NCBI RefSeq assembly: GCF_023509475.1
Contig: NZ_JAKSDZ010000005.1
Span: 62,001 to 126,000, forward strand
Length of the DNA: 64,000 nucleotides
Direction of reading: 5' to 3'
From: Aestuariirhabdus haliotis
GTDB taxonomy: Bacteria > Pseudomonadota > Gammaproteobacteria > Pseudomonadales > Aestuariirhabdaceae
Shown: positions 1 through 8,105 of the stretch, in pieces
Position numbering within the stretch: the stretch's first letter is position 1
How the letters are laid out: the number at the start of each line of letters is the position of its first letter
Notes under the pieces: model-generated
Databases searched by the model: none
Told to the model about the DNA's origin: nothing
What the model saw: only the letters and a program-made list of their open reading frames with translations
Position numbers and translations under genes: made by a program

Positions 1-441
1 GAGGAGTTTTGTGCCAGCCGGGGCCACGGTGCCCAGCTTAACGGCAAGCGGATGCGCGTCAGCAAGCACAAGCACCTTGATGACGCTTTGATCGCGACCG
101 GCTTTCCCTTCAAACCCTCACAGATGGACCATATGGATAGTTATCTGTCCATGTTCAAAAGCATCGCCTCACAGACCTCCGGTGTTCGCCGAGCAGGCGC
201 CGCATCACTGGACCTGGCCTATGTCGCTGCGGGCCGTTATGAAGCCTTTTGGGAGTTTGGTCTAAATCAATGGGATATCTCTGCAGGGAGCCTGTTGGTG
301 CAGGAAGCCGGCGGCCTGGCTAGCGACTTTGGTGGCGGACACAAGCATCTGGAAAGTGGCAACATCGTTTGCGGCAACCCCAAGTGCTTTAAAGCGATAC
401 TGCAAGCCATCGCGCCTTTCGTACCTGCCGAACTGAAGTAA
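1..441 (+). CDS. suhB: Inositol-1-monophosphatase family protein SuhB (3' part)
   Basis: The gene is cut by the left edge; reading frame 1 is open from the first base and 146 codons remain. SuhB-type enzymes hydrolyse inositol-1-phosphate, and in enterobacteria SuhB also joins the rRNA antitermination complex. The visible part includes the 'RGHGAQLNG' region and the C-terminal family signature [15 protein letters not shown], whose Asp is a metal ligand and whose following residues line the substrate pocket. The preceding [14 protein letters not shown] motif is also typical. An ATG at 52 opens the frame in this window, but upstream in-frame family residues show it is internal. The N-terminal metal-binding motifs lie outside the window, so assignment to SuhB rather than another IMPase paralogue rests on the C-terminal half. 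Confidence 0.9.
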   Translation, partial: EEFCASRGHGAQLNGKRMRVSKHKHLDDALIATGFPFKPSQMDHMDSYLSMFKSIASQTSGVRRAGAASLDLAYVAAGRYEAFWEFGLNQWDISAGSLLVQEAGGLASDFGGGHKHLESGNIVCGNPKCFKAILQAIAPFVPAELK

Positions 442-453
442 AGCATTGTCAAA

Positions 454-483
454 CCGGCGTCTGCTTCACCAAACAGACGCCGG
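454..483. terminator. Stem-loop downstream of suhB
   Basis: A perfect 10-bp inverted repeat (CCGGCGTCTG / CAGACGCCGG) with a 10-nt loop follows the suhB stop codon. There is no T-tract on either strand, so it is either a weak terminator or an mRNA 3'-end stabilising hairpin. It ends 20 nt before the rluE start. Confidence 0.5.
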
Positions 484-503
484 CACCTTCAGGTTGTAAT
501 CCA

Positions 504-1133
504 GTGGACAGATCCTCTTCTCGCCGCCCCTCGGGCAAAAAGCCTCAGCGCAAGCGAGCTCCTGCTCGCGCGACCCAGCTGCTGCTATTCAACAAGCCTT
601 ATATGGTTCTGACCCAGTTTCGCGATAACGAAGGCCGCGCCACGCTGGGCGATTATATTCAGCAACCAGGCATCTACCCGGCAGGCCGACTCGATCGTGA
701 TAGTGAGGGTCTGTTACTGCTAACCAATGATGGCAAATTGCAGCAACGTATTGCCGACCCACGTTTCAAACTCGAAAAGACCTATTGGGTCCAGGTCGAA
801 GGCGAACCAACCCCGAAGGCCCTGGCGCAACTCCAACAGGGGGTCGAGCTCAAGGATGGCCTTACTCTTCCGGCTCGAGCAAAAAAGATCGAACCGCCCT
901 CAATCTGGCAGCGCACTCCCCCGATTCGGGAGCGGCAATCGATCCCCACTTGCTGGATCGAGCTGAGCATCAAAGAGGGGCGCAACCGCCAGGTACGACG
1001 CATGACCGCAGCCGTCGGCTACCCGACATTGCGACTTGTTCGCTATCGCATTGGCCCCTTCACCCTTGATGGCTTATCACCCGGACAAAGTCGTAGCGTC
1101 GACCCTCAAGCACTCCTGCCTGAAAAGACCTGA
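504..1133 (+). CDS. rluE: 23S rRNA pseudouridine(2457) synthase RluE
   Basis: RsuA/RluE-type pseudouridine synthase that isomerises a uridine in 23S rRNA. After a basic, low-complexity N-terminus (residues 1-25, rich in R, K, S and P) the catalytic domain begins at [14 protein letters not shown]. The catalytic motif [17 protein letters not shown] carries the nucleophilic Asp, and the C-terminal family block [23 protein letters not shown] follows. No N-terminal S4 domain is present, as expected for RluE in contrast with RsuA and RluB. The 209-residue length fits. The first codon is GTG with an AGG about 10 nt upstream; no better start precedes the catalytic domain. The gene stands alone on the plus strand between suhB and a kinase-like gene. 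Confidence 0.92.
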   Translation: MDRSSSRRPSGKKPQRKRAPARATQLLLFNKPYMVLTQFRDNEGRATLGDYIQQPGIYPAGRLDRDSEGLLLLTNDGKLQQRIADPRFKLEKTYWVQVEGEPTPKALAQLQQGVELKDGLTLPARAKKIEPPSIWQRTPPIRERQSIPTCWIELSIKEGRNRQVRRMTAAVGYPTLRLVRYRIGPFTLDGLSPGQSRSVDPQALLPEKT

Positions 1134-1234
1134 ACAATGTGCAATGTGACTCATGAGAATTCCAACATCAGGGCTCGGTTTATTTCTGCAAGCCTGTATG
1201 ATTCACCCAGCGCCTTACAACCGGATAACCAGTA

Positions 1235-1999
1235 ATGACCGAAATATTCTCCACCGATTCTCTGCTGAACACTTTCAAGCGACATAATCTGGATAGTTTC
1301 GATGCTCTGTGGGAGATCGAGCTACCCTGGTTCGAAGAGCCTAATAAACGCAGGAGTGGCTGGAGCGGCGTTTCACAACATAGCCTACTGCAGGAGAACG
1401 GCGAATCTCTGAACCTGTTTATCAAGCGCCAGCAGAACCACAACACACCTTGCCTGAGACACCCGATCAAGGGTGAGCCCACCTTCGCTCGCGAATATCG
1501 CAATATCATCAAGCTACAACGCCTTGGTATCCCCACGATCGATCCGGTCTACTTCGGTGAACGACGGGTAAATGGTGATAGTCAGTCGATCTTGATTTCC
1601 GTCGCCCTGGATCATTATCAGACGGTAAACGAGTTATTTCCCAAGGTAGAAAACCAGACGGGACTGGTAGACGCCATTGCATCCCTGGCCAGCCAGATGC
1701 ACCAAACCGGCTTAACCCACTATTGTTTTTATCCCAACCATATTTTTGTCGCCCAGGATGAACAGGGTGCCTTTAAACCCAGACTCATCGATCTGGAAAA
1801 GATGCGCTACATCCCGATTGCCAGCCGCCGCCCCAAGAAAGACTTCGTCACCTTTATCCGCAGGGCCGCCTTTATGGGCAAGGACAACCTGCATCGGTTA
1901 CTGGAATCCTATATTGCGCAAAGCCATTGCATGCGCGCCGGAGACAAGACCTATCGACATCTGCAAGCGCTGATCGAACGCCTGGATTATTCGGGTTGA
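1235..1999 (+). CDS. Lipopolysaccharide kinase (InaA/WaaP) family protein
   Basis: A 254-residue member of the InaA/Kdo-WaaP kinase-like family, whose members phosphorylate LPS core sugars or are of unknown substrate. Visible landmarks are the N-terminal lobe with a Lys in 'LNLFIKRQQN', the E in 'FAREYRNIIKLQRLGIPTI' (typical helix-C motif), the catalytic-loop equivalent THYCFYPNHIFV, and the metal-binding Asp equivalent in LIDLEKMR. No signal peptide or membrane segment is seen, so it is probably cytoplasmic. The exact substrate cannot be called. Its 3' end overlaps the convergent lipoprotein gene by 13 nt. It is not AmgK, the sugar kinase partner of MurU further right. Confidence 0.75.
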   Translation: MTEIFSTDSLLNTFKRHNLDSFDALWEIELPWFEEPNKRRSGWSGVSQHSLLQENGESLNLFIKRQQNHNTPCLRHPIKGEPTFAREYRNIIKLQRLGIPTIDPVYFGERRVNGDSQSILISVALDHYQTVNELFPKVENQTGLVDAIASLASQMHQTGLTHYCFYPNHIFVAQDEQGAFKPRLIDLEKMRYIPIASRRPKKDFVTFIRRAAFMGKDNLHRLLESYIAQSHCMRAGDKTYRHLQALIERLDYSG

Positions 2000-2568
2000 A
2001 TAGCGGAGGGGTCGCCCCTTAGCAATTGTAACTTATCGGCATCGATCGCCAGCATGACGACTTGCTCCGGCTTCGGCAGCTGAAGTTCCGTGAACTCATA
2101 GATCGCCAAATCCTCAAGCGCCTGCGCGACTCGCTGCCCCAAAATCTCCTGCAATGGCAAATGAACATCAGCAACGTCGGTTTCAATCGTGAACTGCTCG
2201 ACACCCAATTGCATCGGATACAGGGCTCGTTCCTCAGTCACCAACCCCAGAGTGCCACGGGCCTCAAGGCTAAAAGGCACCGGATTCATCATAGGCGCGC
2301 CACCAAACTCAACGTCAAAATCCCCCTCCACGCGATAAAACACAGCGCCCTCACCCAGAAGATCCAGCTCAACGCCGATCACATAAAGCTGAGCAGAAGC
2401 CCCCCAGGCCAGCTGTAAATTGAGCAGGCGAGGCTCTCGATACTGCTCACGTATGCGCTCGTTTAGCTGCTGCTCACTCAGCTCGAGGGGTGTCGCTCCG
2501 TGACTGCAACCGACCAGTAACAGAGGAATCAGGCACGTGACCAAACACATTTTTAAGCATCGAAACAT
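1987..2568 (-). CDS. DUF1439 (YceB-like) lipoprotein
   Basis: A 193-residue predicted lipoprotein. The N-terminus has a hydrophobic signal segment ending in the lipobox LLVGC, so Cys21 should be lipidated. The rest alternates beta-like segments and resembles the DUF1439 family (YceB of E. coli), outer-membrane-associated lipoproteins of unclear function. The start is well supported by AGGAGG 7 nt before the ATG. It lies downstream of and overlaps the uracil-DNA-glycosylase-like gene by 16 nt, so the two are probably co-transcribed. Family naming is from memory of the profile, not a search. Confidence 0.72.
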   Translation of the reverse strand: MFRCLKMCLVTCLIPLLLVGCSHGATPLELSEQQLNERIREQYREPRLLNLQLAWGASAQLYVIGVELDLLGEGAVFYRVEGDFDVEFGGAPMMNPVPFSLEARGTLGLVTEERALYPMQLGVEQFTIETDVADVHLPLQEILGQRVAQALEDLAIYEFTELQLPKPEQVVMLAIDADKLQLLRGDPSAIQPE

Positions 2569-3149
2569 CGAGCAACCTCCTGTCGAAGCCTGGGCAGCAC
2601 CTCTTGTTCAAACCAGGGGTGTCGCTTAAACCAGCGATTATTACGTGGAGAAGGGTGTGGCAAACAGAAAACGTCGGGGGCGACCATCTCATGTGCCAAA
2701 GACCGACGGACACAATCGGTGACTCCGCCCGCTTGCTTTCCCAGATAATAGCGTTGAGCGTACTGGCCTACTAGTAGCCGTAACCTGATCTGAGGCATAG
2801 AGCGCATTAAAGCCTTGTGCCACAAAGGCGCGCATTCAGACCTCGGAGGCAAATCACCACTGACTCCTTTTCCGGGGTAACAAAATCCCATAGGCACAAT
2901 TGCCACGCGCTCGGCGTTATAGAACTCGGAGGACTCCAACCCCAACCAGTCTCGCAGACGATCTCCACTGGGATCATTCCAGGGGATACCCGTTGCGTGA
3001 ACTCTTGCCCCCGGTGCTTGCCCAATAATCAACAGCCGAGCTTCGGGGCTGACCACCACGACCGGACGTGGCGCATGGGACAACTCTGACGCGCACTGGG
3101 TACATTCACGAATTTCTGACAATAAATCTGTTAACGTCATGTCACTCAT
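2553..3149 (-). CDS. Uracil-DNA glycosylase family protein
   Basis: Uracil-DNA-glycosylase superfamily (COG1573-like) protein of about 198 residues. The first block is IRECTQCASEL; the active-site-like motif is LLIIGQAPGARVHATGIPWNDPSGDRLRDWL; the C-terminal leucine-loop equivalent is LPHPSPRNNRWF. Families of this type often carry a 4Fe-4S cluster, but only the N-terminal CTQC pair is obvious, so cluster binding is doubtful. Members of this particular branch are widespread and often lack demonstrated uracil excision. An ATG 12 nt further upstream (3161) is an alternative start; neither has a strong ribosome binding site. It overlaps the lipoprotein gene downstream. Confidence 0.8.
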   Translation of the reverse strand: MSDMTLTDLLSEIRECTQCASELSHAPRPVVVVSPEARLLIIGQAPGARVHATGIPWNDPSGDRLRDWLGLESSEFYNAERVAIVPMGFCYPGKGVSGDLPPRSECAPLWHKALMRSMPQIRLRLLVGQYAQRYYLGKQAGGVTDCVRRSLAHEMVAPDVFCLPHPSPRNNRWFKRHPWFEQEVLPRLRQEVARCFDA

Positions 3150-3249
3150 TTTGCTAACCATCGGCCCACGCTTCGGTACCCACTCAATTACTAGCCTCCC
3201 CTAACACCCTTTAACATTCAAATAATTTGATCGAGTTCACCAGTTTTTT

Positions 3250-3279
3250 TTGTTACTGGGTTCTTACGGCATCTATTAT
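3250..3279 (+). promoter_or_regulatory. Sigma70-type promoter of the b561-yceI pair
   Basis: TTGTTA (3250-3255) and TATTAT (3274-3279) are separated by 18 bp, giving 4/6 and 5/6 matches to the sigma70 consensus. Initiation would be near 3286, downstream of the ATGs at 3227 and 3278, which favours the TTG start at 3317. Confidence 0.5.
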
Positions 3280-3316
3280 GCTATTTGTTCACTCTACGCC
3301 CCCTGGAAAGATACCC

Positions 3317-3880
3317 TTGAACCTTGGAAACAGCTCAACAACCTATGGTTGGCCAAGCATTGTGATGCACTGGCTCAGCGCCTTTGCTGTATTTGGCCTG
3401 TTTGGGCTGGGCTTATGGATGACTGACCTGGGGTATTACGATGCCTGGTATCAAAAAGGTCCCGACCTGCACAGAAGTATCGGTTTACTACTGTTTATGC
3501 TCATTCTCTTTCGCCTGTCCTGGCGTCAGATTAATACCATTCCTCACCCGGAACCTGGCCTCAAAAGCTGGGAGGCATTAGCAGCAGAGTGGACACACCG
3601 CATAATGTATCTGCTATTGATTATCATTTCGATCAGTGGTTATCTGATCTCGACCGCCAAGGGCCGACCCATTGCCGTTTTTGACTGGTTTGAAGTGCCC
3701 GCGATGTTCGGAGAGGTCTCTGGTATGGAAGAAATAGTCGGTGAAGTCCATTTCTACGCTGCCTGGACCCTGGTCTCCCTATCTGCCTTGCACGCCCTGG
3801 CGGCCTTAAAACACCATTTTGTCGATGGCGACAACACCCTTAACCGAATGCTGGGCATCCGTTCCCGGCCTAACCCCTGA
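3317..3880 (+). CDS. Cytochrome b561 family protein (YceJ-like)
   Basis: Integral membrane dihaem cytochrome b561 with four predicted transmembrane helices, expected to pass electrons from the quinone pool. Haem-ligand histidines are visible in SIVMHWLSA (helix 1), DLHRSIGLL (helix 2) and the [24 protein letters not shown] segment (helices 3-4). I chose the TTG at 3317, which has GGAAAG 6 nt upstream and gives the usual short lead into [12 protein letters not shown]. ATGs at 3227 and 3278 would add an unusual hydrophobic extension and lie before the predicted transcription start. The yceI gene follows 10 nt downstream, as in the yceJ-yceI pair of E. coli. Confidence 0.88.
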   Translation: MNLGNSSTTYGWPSIVMHWLSAFAVFGLFGLGLWMTDLGYYDAWYQKGPDLHRSIGLLLFMLILFRLSWRQINTIPHPEPGLKSWEALAAEWTHRIMYLLLIIISISGYLISTAKGRPIAVFDWFEVPAMFGEVSGMEEIVGEVHFYAAWTLVSLSALHALAALKHHFVDGDNTLNRMLGIRSRPNP

Positions 3881-3890
3881 GGATCTCTCG

Positions 3891-4460
3891 ATGATACGCA
3901 AACTTGGATTATTTTTTACCGCCCTGCTAATGGGCACCCCGCTTTGGGCCGCCGATTATGCGCTTGATATCAAAGGGCAACACGCGTTTGTGCAATTTCG
4001 TATCCAACACCTGGGTTACAGCTGGCTATACGGTCGCTTCGATGACTTTACCGGCAGCTTCAGTTATGACGAGGCCAGCCCCGACAACAGTAAAGTAGAG
4101 GTCACCATCAATACCACCAGCGTGAATACCAACCATGCCGAACGGGATAAGCATCTGCGTAGCGATGACTTCCTGGACGTTAGCAGCTTCCCCAAAGCCA
4201 CCTTCGTCAGCACCTCGGTTAAATCGGATGGTAAAGGTAATGCCATCATCACGGGCGACCTCACCCTCAGAGGCGTAACACGCTCAATCACCATTGACGC
4301 TGAAAGCATCGGCGGTGGCAATGACCCCTGGGGTGGATATCGTCACGGATTTCTGGGAACCACCAAGCTGGCTCTGAAAGATTTTGGTATCGATTTCAAC
4401 CTGGGCCCAGCATCCACAGAAGTCGAGATGACGCTGTCCATCGAAGGCATTCGCCAGTAA
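3891..4460 (+). CDS. yceI: YceI family periplasmic protein
   Basis: A 189-residue lipocalin-fold YceI protein, thought to bind isoprenoid-type ligands such as polyprenols or ubiquinone in the periplasm. The N-terminus [20 protein letters not shown] is a clear signal peptide with cleavage after A-x-A-like residues. The body shows the family pattern: [28 protein letters not shown] at the start, the [16 protein letters not shown] segment, [12 protein letters not shown] and the final [15 protein letters not shown]. The ATG at 3891 immediately precedes the signal peptide; frames opening earlier overlap the b561 gene and are not credible. Co-transcription with cytochrome b561 is likely. Confidence 0.93.
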   Translation: MIRKLGLFFTALLMGTPLWAADYALDIKGQHAFVQFRIQHLGYSWLYGRFDDFTGSFSYDEASPDNSKVEVTINTTSVNTNHAERDKHLRSDDFLDVSSFPKATFVSTSVKSDGKGNAIITGDLTLRGVTRSITIDAESIGGGNDPWGGYRHGFLGTTKLALKDFGIDFNLGPASTEVEMTLSIEGIRQ

Positions 4461-4480
4461 TCACCAAGCCCGCAAGAACC

Positions 4481-4515
4481 CTAAGACCAGCGCAACCCCT
4501 CTGCACTGGTCTTAG
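4481..4515. terminator. Hairpin between yceI and a convergent gene
   Basis: Perfect 10-bp stem CTAAGACCAG / CTGGTCTTAG with a 15-nt loop, placed between the yceI stop and the stop of the convergent gene. The T-tracts are poor, so bidirectional termination is plausible but not certain. Confidence 0.5.
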
Positions 4516-4871
4516 TTCATCACCGATTTGCCCGGCTCAATACAGTTAGCGAGACGGCGCCAATCGTCCAGCAAGGCCTTCAACATAACCTGCTGGCCGG
4601 GGCAAGAGCCACTTCCCCATCCCCCGGCTTGGGCGAGGCAACCCAGAATGGTATCAACCTCCGCCGGCGACAGGGCCACATGAAAGTGCTGCGATAAAGA
4701 CTCACCCTCCTTGCCCTCTGGTTGGCAGATCGATATCCCATTCAAAATATTCTGAATACTCAGCGCCAGGCGCGGACGAGGTTTTCGCAGCACCGAAAAA
4801 GTAAGCCGCAACGCACTCTCGCTAAACACTTTCGGTTGCCGGCAGTAACGTAAATACTGTTCCCTATCCAT
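4512..4871 (-). CDS. Hypothetical protein, about 119 residues
   Basis: I do not recognise this protein. It begins MDREQYLRYCRQPKVFSE and has no signal peptide, transmembrane helix or known motif. The composition is mixed, with four cysteines (C10, and three later in ICQPEG, LGCLAQ and SCPGQ). The ATG at 4871 has AGGGA about 9 nt upstream; an ATG at 4895 would add eight residues. It lies 180 nt downstream of ubiV on the same strand, so it could be a trailing member of that operon, but no promoter or FNR box is seen in the gap. The reading frame ends in the hairpin shared with yceI. Confidence 0.55.
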   Translation of the reverse strand: MDREQYLRYCRQPKVFSESALRLTFSVLRKPRPRLALSIQNILNGISICQPEGKEGESLSQHFHVALSPAEVDTILGCLAQAGGWGSGSCPGQQVMLKALLDDWRRLANCIEPGKSVMN

Positions 4872-5050
4872 GATCCATCCCTGTTCACCCAACACAGGTG
4901 CCGATTGCTACCGAGCGACAGTGTTTCCCCCCAGTACTGACACGGCGCGATCAATCGCCCATGTTTTAATGATAGACGCCGATCACGTGGTACGCCTATC
5001 AGGATCCAAAAAACAGCACGTACCGATCTTTACCCGGCAAAAGCAGAACA

Positions 5051-5932
5051 TCAGGCAGTCAACATTCCCGGCTGCCCATACCAGTAACCATTGCATTCGC
5101 CTTCTGTCAGTGCCGCAATGGAAGTCGATTTTCCTTCGATCGCATCACGGTACTGATCCAGTAAGAGGGTCATATCACCACTACGCGGACTAACCCGGAC
5201 CAGATCCACACCAATCTGGCGCATGCGATCGACCTCTCCTAACAAATTGTAGAGATCCCCCGACATGGTCTGAATGCCGTTGATAGTAAAGACCGACTGC
5301 TCCTCCTGACTGTGCATGGCCAAACCATCCGGGTACTCCAGACAGACATATCGGCAATCGTCTTTGGGCAGGTTGCGGCTTCGGGCGGTAAAACAGCGCG
5401 CCGAAAACGCCAACGGCAGATGACCATAGGCAAAGACTTCGGTTTCAATGGCGTCCGCGAACCCCATACGCCCGGCATCTTGCAAAATCAGTTCAAGCGT
5501 CTGCGCCGATAACTCCACCGGCATTACCCAGCGTTTCAAACCCTGACGGTGAAGCACCTTGAGGGTTGCGGCGTTGTAGATATTGATCGAGGAACCGGCC
5601 ACGAAAGGCAAACCGCGCTCTGACAGCAACTGCACGGCCGACATATCGTTGGCTTCCACCAGCAAACCATCGTTATCGCAGATCTTGCGCAGGGTTTTCA
5701 TCTCGGACTCCGCCTCCAGCAGAGCCATGGTTGACAGAACAACCTGCTTACCCTGGCTGGACAACTGCCTTGCCAACTCAATCCAGTCATCGGTTTTGAG
5801 CTCTCGCCGCTTGGAACACACGGTTTCACCAAGATAAATGACATCGACCGGCGATTCAGCCATACGCTGGTAAAAATCGTACAGGGTATCGCGGGGCCAG
5901 AAATAGAGGACAGATCCGATAGATAGCTGCAT
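5051..5932 (-). CDS. ubiV: Oxygen-independent ubiquinone hydroxylation protein UbiV
   Basis: U32-peptidase-family protein that, with UbiU, hydroxylates the ubiquinone ring precursor without oxygen. The 293-residue protein starts MQLSIGSVLYFWPRDTLYDFY. The cysteines expected to hold a 4Fe-4S cluster are visible in LGETVCSKRREL and in the ARCFTARSRNLPKDDCRYVC segment. Longer openings back to 6040 run through the 3' end of ubiU and lack family similarity, so the ATG at 5932 is chosen. Stop-to-start spacing from ubiU is about 40 nt, consistent with one yhcC-ubiU-ubiV transcript from the FNR/DNR-box promoter near 8.03 kb. Confidence 0.93.
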   Translation of the reverse strand: MQLSIGSVLYFWPRDTLYDFYQRMAESPVDVIYLGETVCSKRRELKTDDWIELARQLSSQGKQVVLSTMALLEAESEMKTLRKICDNDGLLVEANDMSAVQLLSERGLPFVAGSSINIYNAATLKVLHRQGLKRWVMPVELSAQTLELILQDAGRMGFADAIETEVFAYGHLPLAFSARCFTARSRNLPKDDCRYVCLEYPDGLAMHSQEEQSVFTINGIQTMSGDLYNLLGEVDRMRQIGVDLVRVSPRSGDMTLLLDQYRDAIEGKSTSIAALTEGECNGYWYGQPGMLTA

Positions 5933-5972
5933 ACAATACGCTCTCAACGTGAAATCTTCAGGAGTTAAACGG

Positions 5973-6971
5973 CTATTGCCAAGGGCGCGAATAGGCACCC
6001 AATGTGGTTTGTGAACCCTCGGACACATTGGCCAGGACATTCATCCACTGCTCTTTGGCGACGAATCCCTCAGGGTTCTGGGCATAGGCATCCAAAGCCT
6101 GGCGCCAGACACTCACCACCTGCTCGACATAAGCCGGGCTGCGCTGACGTCCCTCGATTTTGACCGCCTTGATACCGTTAGCCACCAGCTGCGGGATCAA
6201 CTCCAGCGTATTCAGGCTGGTCGGCTCCTCCAGGGCGTTATAGGTGTTCTCTTCTACCTGGAAACGCCCCTTGCACAGAGTCGGATAACCCGCGTTTTCG
6301 CCCTCTTGATAGCGATCGATCAAAACGCCATTCAAGCGCGATTCCAGCACCTCACCCTTTTGCTCCCAGCGCACTGCTTTCGCGGGAGAACAGGCACCAC
6401 AGGTGTTGGGTGATTCATCGGTGATATAGGAGGACAGATGGCAACGCCCCTCTGCCATAATGCAAAGGCTGCCAAACGCAAACACCTCCAATTCAACCGG
6501 ACTGTGCTCAGCCACATGTTTGACCTGTGCCAGGGACAGCACCCGCGGCAAGACCGCCCGTCGTATATTGAATTGCTGTCTATAAAAGCGCAGCGCCTCA
6601 TAATTGGTTGCCGAACCCTGAACCGAGAGGTGCAAAGCCAGCTCCGGATGCTGCTGGCAAGCATATTCCAGCACTCCCATATCGGCCGCAATAACCGCAT
6701 CGGCTTGCAGGTCCGCCGCCATATCCACAGCCCGTTGCCAGCGCTGCCAACCTTCGGGTTGGGGATAGGTGTTAATCGCCACAAACAGCTTCACATTACG
6801 CTCACGGGCGTAATCCAGCGCCCGCATGGCTTTTTTATCGTTGAAATTCAAACCGGCAAAATGACGCGCGTTGGTATCATCCTTAAATCCGATGTAGACC
6901 GCATCGGCGCCGTTATCGACGGCGGCTTTTAACGCGGGGTAGCTACCCGCAGGACAGACTAGCTCCATCAT
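5973..6971 (-). CDS. ubiU: Oxygen-independent ubiquinone hydroxylation protein UbiU
   Basis: U32-peptidase-family partner of UbiV in anaerobic ubiquinone biosynthesis; the pair forms an Fe-S heterodimer. The 332-residue protein begins MMELVCPAGSYPALKAAVDNGADAVYIGF, the family's opening. Four cysteines fitting the 4Fe-4S ligand set appear in CIMAEGRCHLSSY, TCGAC and TLCKGRF. The C-terminal KIEGRQRSPAYVEQVVSVWR block is typical. Its ATG overlaps the stop of the upstream radical SAM gene (ATGA overlap), showing translational coupling, with GGGAG just upstream. Members were once annotated as proteases or collagenases, but genetic work on the UbiTUV pathway supports the quinone role. Confidence 0.94.
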   Translation of the reverse strand: MMELVCPAGSYPALKAAVDNGADAVYIGFKDDTNARHFAGLNFNDKKAMRALDYARERNVKLFVAINTYPQPEGWQRWQRAVDMAADLQADAVIAADMGVLEYACQQHPELALHLSVQGSATNYEALRFYRQQFNIRRAVLPRVLSLAQVKHVAEHSPVELEVFAFGSLCIMAEGRCHLSSYITDESPNTCGACSPAKAVRWEQKGEVLESRLNGVLIDRYQEGENAGYPTLCKGRFQVEENTYNALEEPTSLNTLELIPQLVANGIKAVKIEGRQRSPAYVEQVVSVWRQALDAYAQNPEGFVAKEQWMNVLANVSEGSQTTLGAYSRPWQ

Positions 6972-7960
6972 GAACTCCCTGGCATGGCTGCCAGACCTAC
7001 ATACGGCCTGGCAGTAGAAACAAACGGTGAAAAAGATTGGGGAGCCACCGCCATCGATCGTTTGCGAGGTTCCACTGCGCCTAATCGATCATGAATAGCG
7101 TTGAGCACGGCCCACTTTTGCTGGCACCAATCCGGCGCCAGCAACAACTCACTGGAGGCCGTTCCGGTTAACCGGTGATAGATCACCTCGTCTGGCGTTT
7201 GCTGCACCATGGCCACCGCCGTATCCACATATTGATTAAACTCCAGCGGCTGGTATTCGCCACGTGACCACTGCCTCGCCAATTGGGTGCCCTTGACCAC
7301 ATGCAAGGGGTGCAGCTTCAACCCGTCCGTGCCCACAGCCAGTACTCTGTTTAAAGACTGCAGGCTATCGCGGGGTTGCTCTCCGGGCATACCGACAATC
7401 AAATGGGTGCACACATTCAACCCTCTGCTTCGAGCCCGACGAGTCGCCTCTTCATATTCCTTCCAACCATGGCCACGATTCACGCTGGCCAGGCTTTGAT
7501 CATTGGCCGATTGCAAGCCCAACTCCAGCCACACCTCCAACCCCTGATCACGGTACTCACAGAGTAAATCCAGCACCGAATCGGGTACACAATCGGGCCG
7601 GGTCCCTACCGACAAGCCCATCACATCAGGGTGCCCTACAGCTTCGCAATAGAGTTGGCGGAGGTGCTCAACCGAGGCGTAGGTGTTGGTATAAGCTTGA
7701 AAATAGGCGAGGTAATGACGTGCGCCAGTACGCTTGAGAATCACTCGTTTGCCGGCATCAATCTGTTCGGTAACTGACGGGGAACGGGAATTGTTAGGGC
7801 TAAAGCTCGCGTTATTGCAAAAAGTGCAGCCACCAATACCCTTGGTTCCGTCACGGTTTGGGCAGGTAAAGTCGGCATTAATCGTCAACTTATGAACCCT
7901 GTGACCATATTTCTGCTGCATAGCTGCCCCAAAGGTATTCACATAATCGGGCAACTGCAT
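6968..7960 (-). CDS. yhcC: TIGR01212-family radical SAM protein (YhcC-like)
   Basis: Radical SAM protein of 330 residues; the substrate is not established. The N-terminal block reads YGHRVHKLTINADFTCPNRDG, followed by the cluster motif GGCTFCNNASF: C in TCPNRDG plus CTFC, giving the CxxxxxxxxCxxC pattern of the YhcC family. The GLSVGTRPDCVPDSVLDLL and VCTHLIVGMPGE segments form the SAM barrel. It is the first gene of the operon that continues with ubiU and ubiV, and its stop overlaps the ubiU start. The shared low-oxygen promoter suggests a function needed when oxygen is absent, but this is inference. Confidence 0.88.
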   Translation of the reverse strand: MQLPDYVNTFGAAMQQKYGHRVHKLTINADFTCPNRDGTKGIGGCTFCNNASFSPNNSRSPSVTEQIDAGKRVILKRTGARHYLAYFQAYTNTYASVEHLRQLYCEAVGHPDVMGLSVGTRPDCVPDSVLDLLCEYRDQGLEVWLELGLQSANDQSLASVNRGHGWKEYEEATRRARSRGLNVCTHLIVGMPGEQPRDSLQSLNRVLAVGTDGLKLHPLHVVKGTQLARQWSRGEYQPLEFNQYVDTAVAMVQQTPDEVIYHRLTGTASSELLLAPDWCQQKWAVLNAIHDRLGAVEPRKRSMAVAPQSFSPFVSTARPYVGLAAMPGSS

Positions 7961-8030
7961 AGGAAGAAAACCTTTTTAGGGTTGGGCCATAAGAAGCCAC
8001 CAAGCCTAACAAACAGAAGCTTTGCGCCAA

Positions 8031-8044
8031 TTGATTTGCATCAA
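8031..8044. promoter_or_regulatory. FNR/DNR box between yhcC-ubiUV and ubiT
   Basis: TTGAT-TTGC-ATCAA is a perfect match to the FNR/ANR/DNR consensus TTGAT-N4-ATCAA. Its centre is 8037.5. To the right, TACACT (8066-8071) is a -10-like element placing transcription near 8078, so the box sits close to -41.5 for ubiT. To the left, TAGGCT on the minus strand (8008-8003) is a weaker -10 candidate at the matching distance for yhcC. One box could therefore activate both directions. Confidence 0.85.
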
Positions 8045-8105
8045 GGCGCGGCTAAGGCGATTCCCTACACTGCGAGATACCTTTAACCCTGTTATGGAAA
8101 GACCA

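Noticed and set aside
8022-8105. Longer UbiT N-terminus
   Set aside because: It would cover the FNR/DNR box and the predicted -10 element, and has no similarity to the family.
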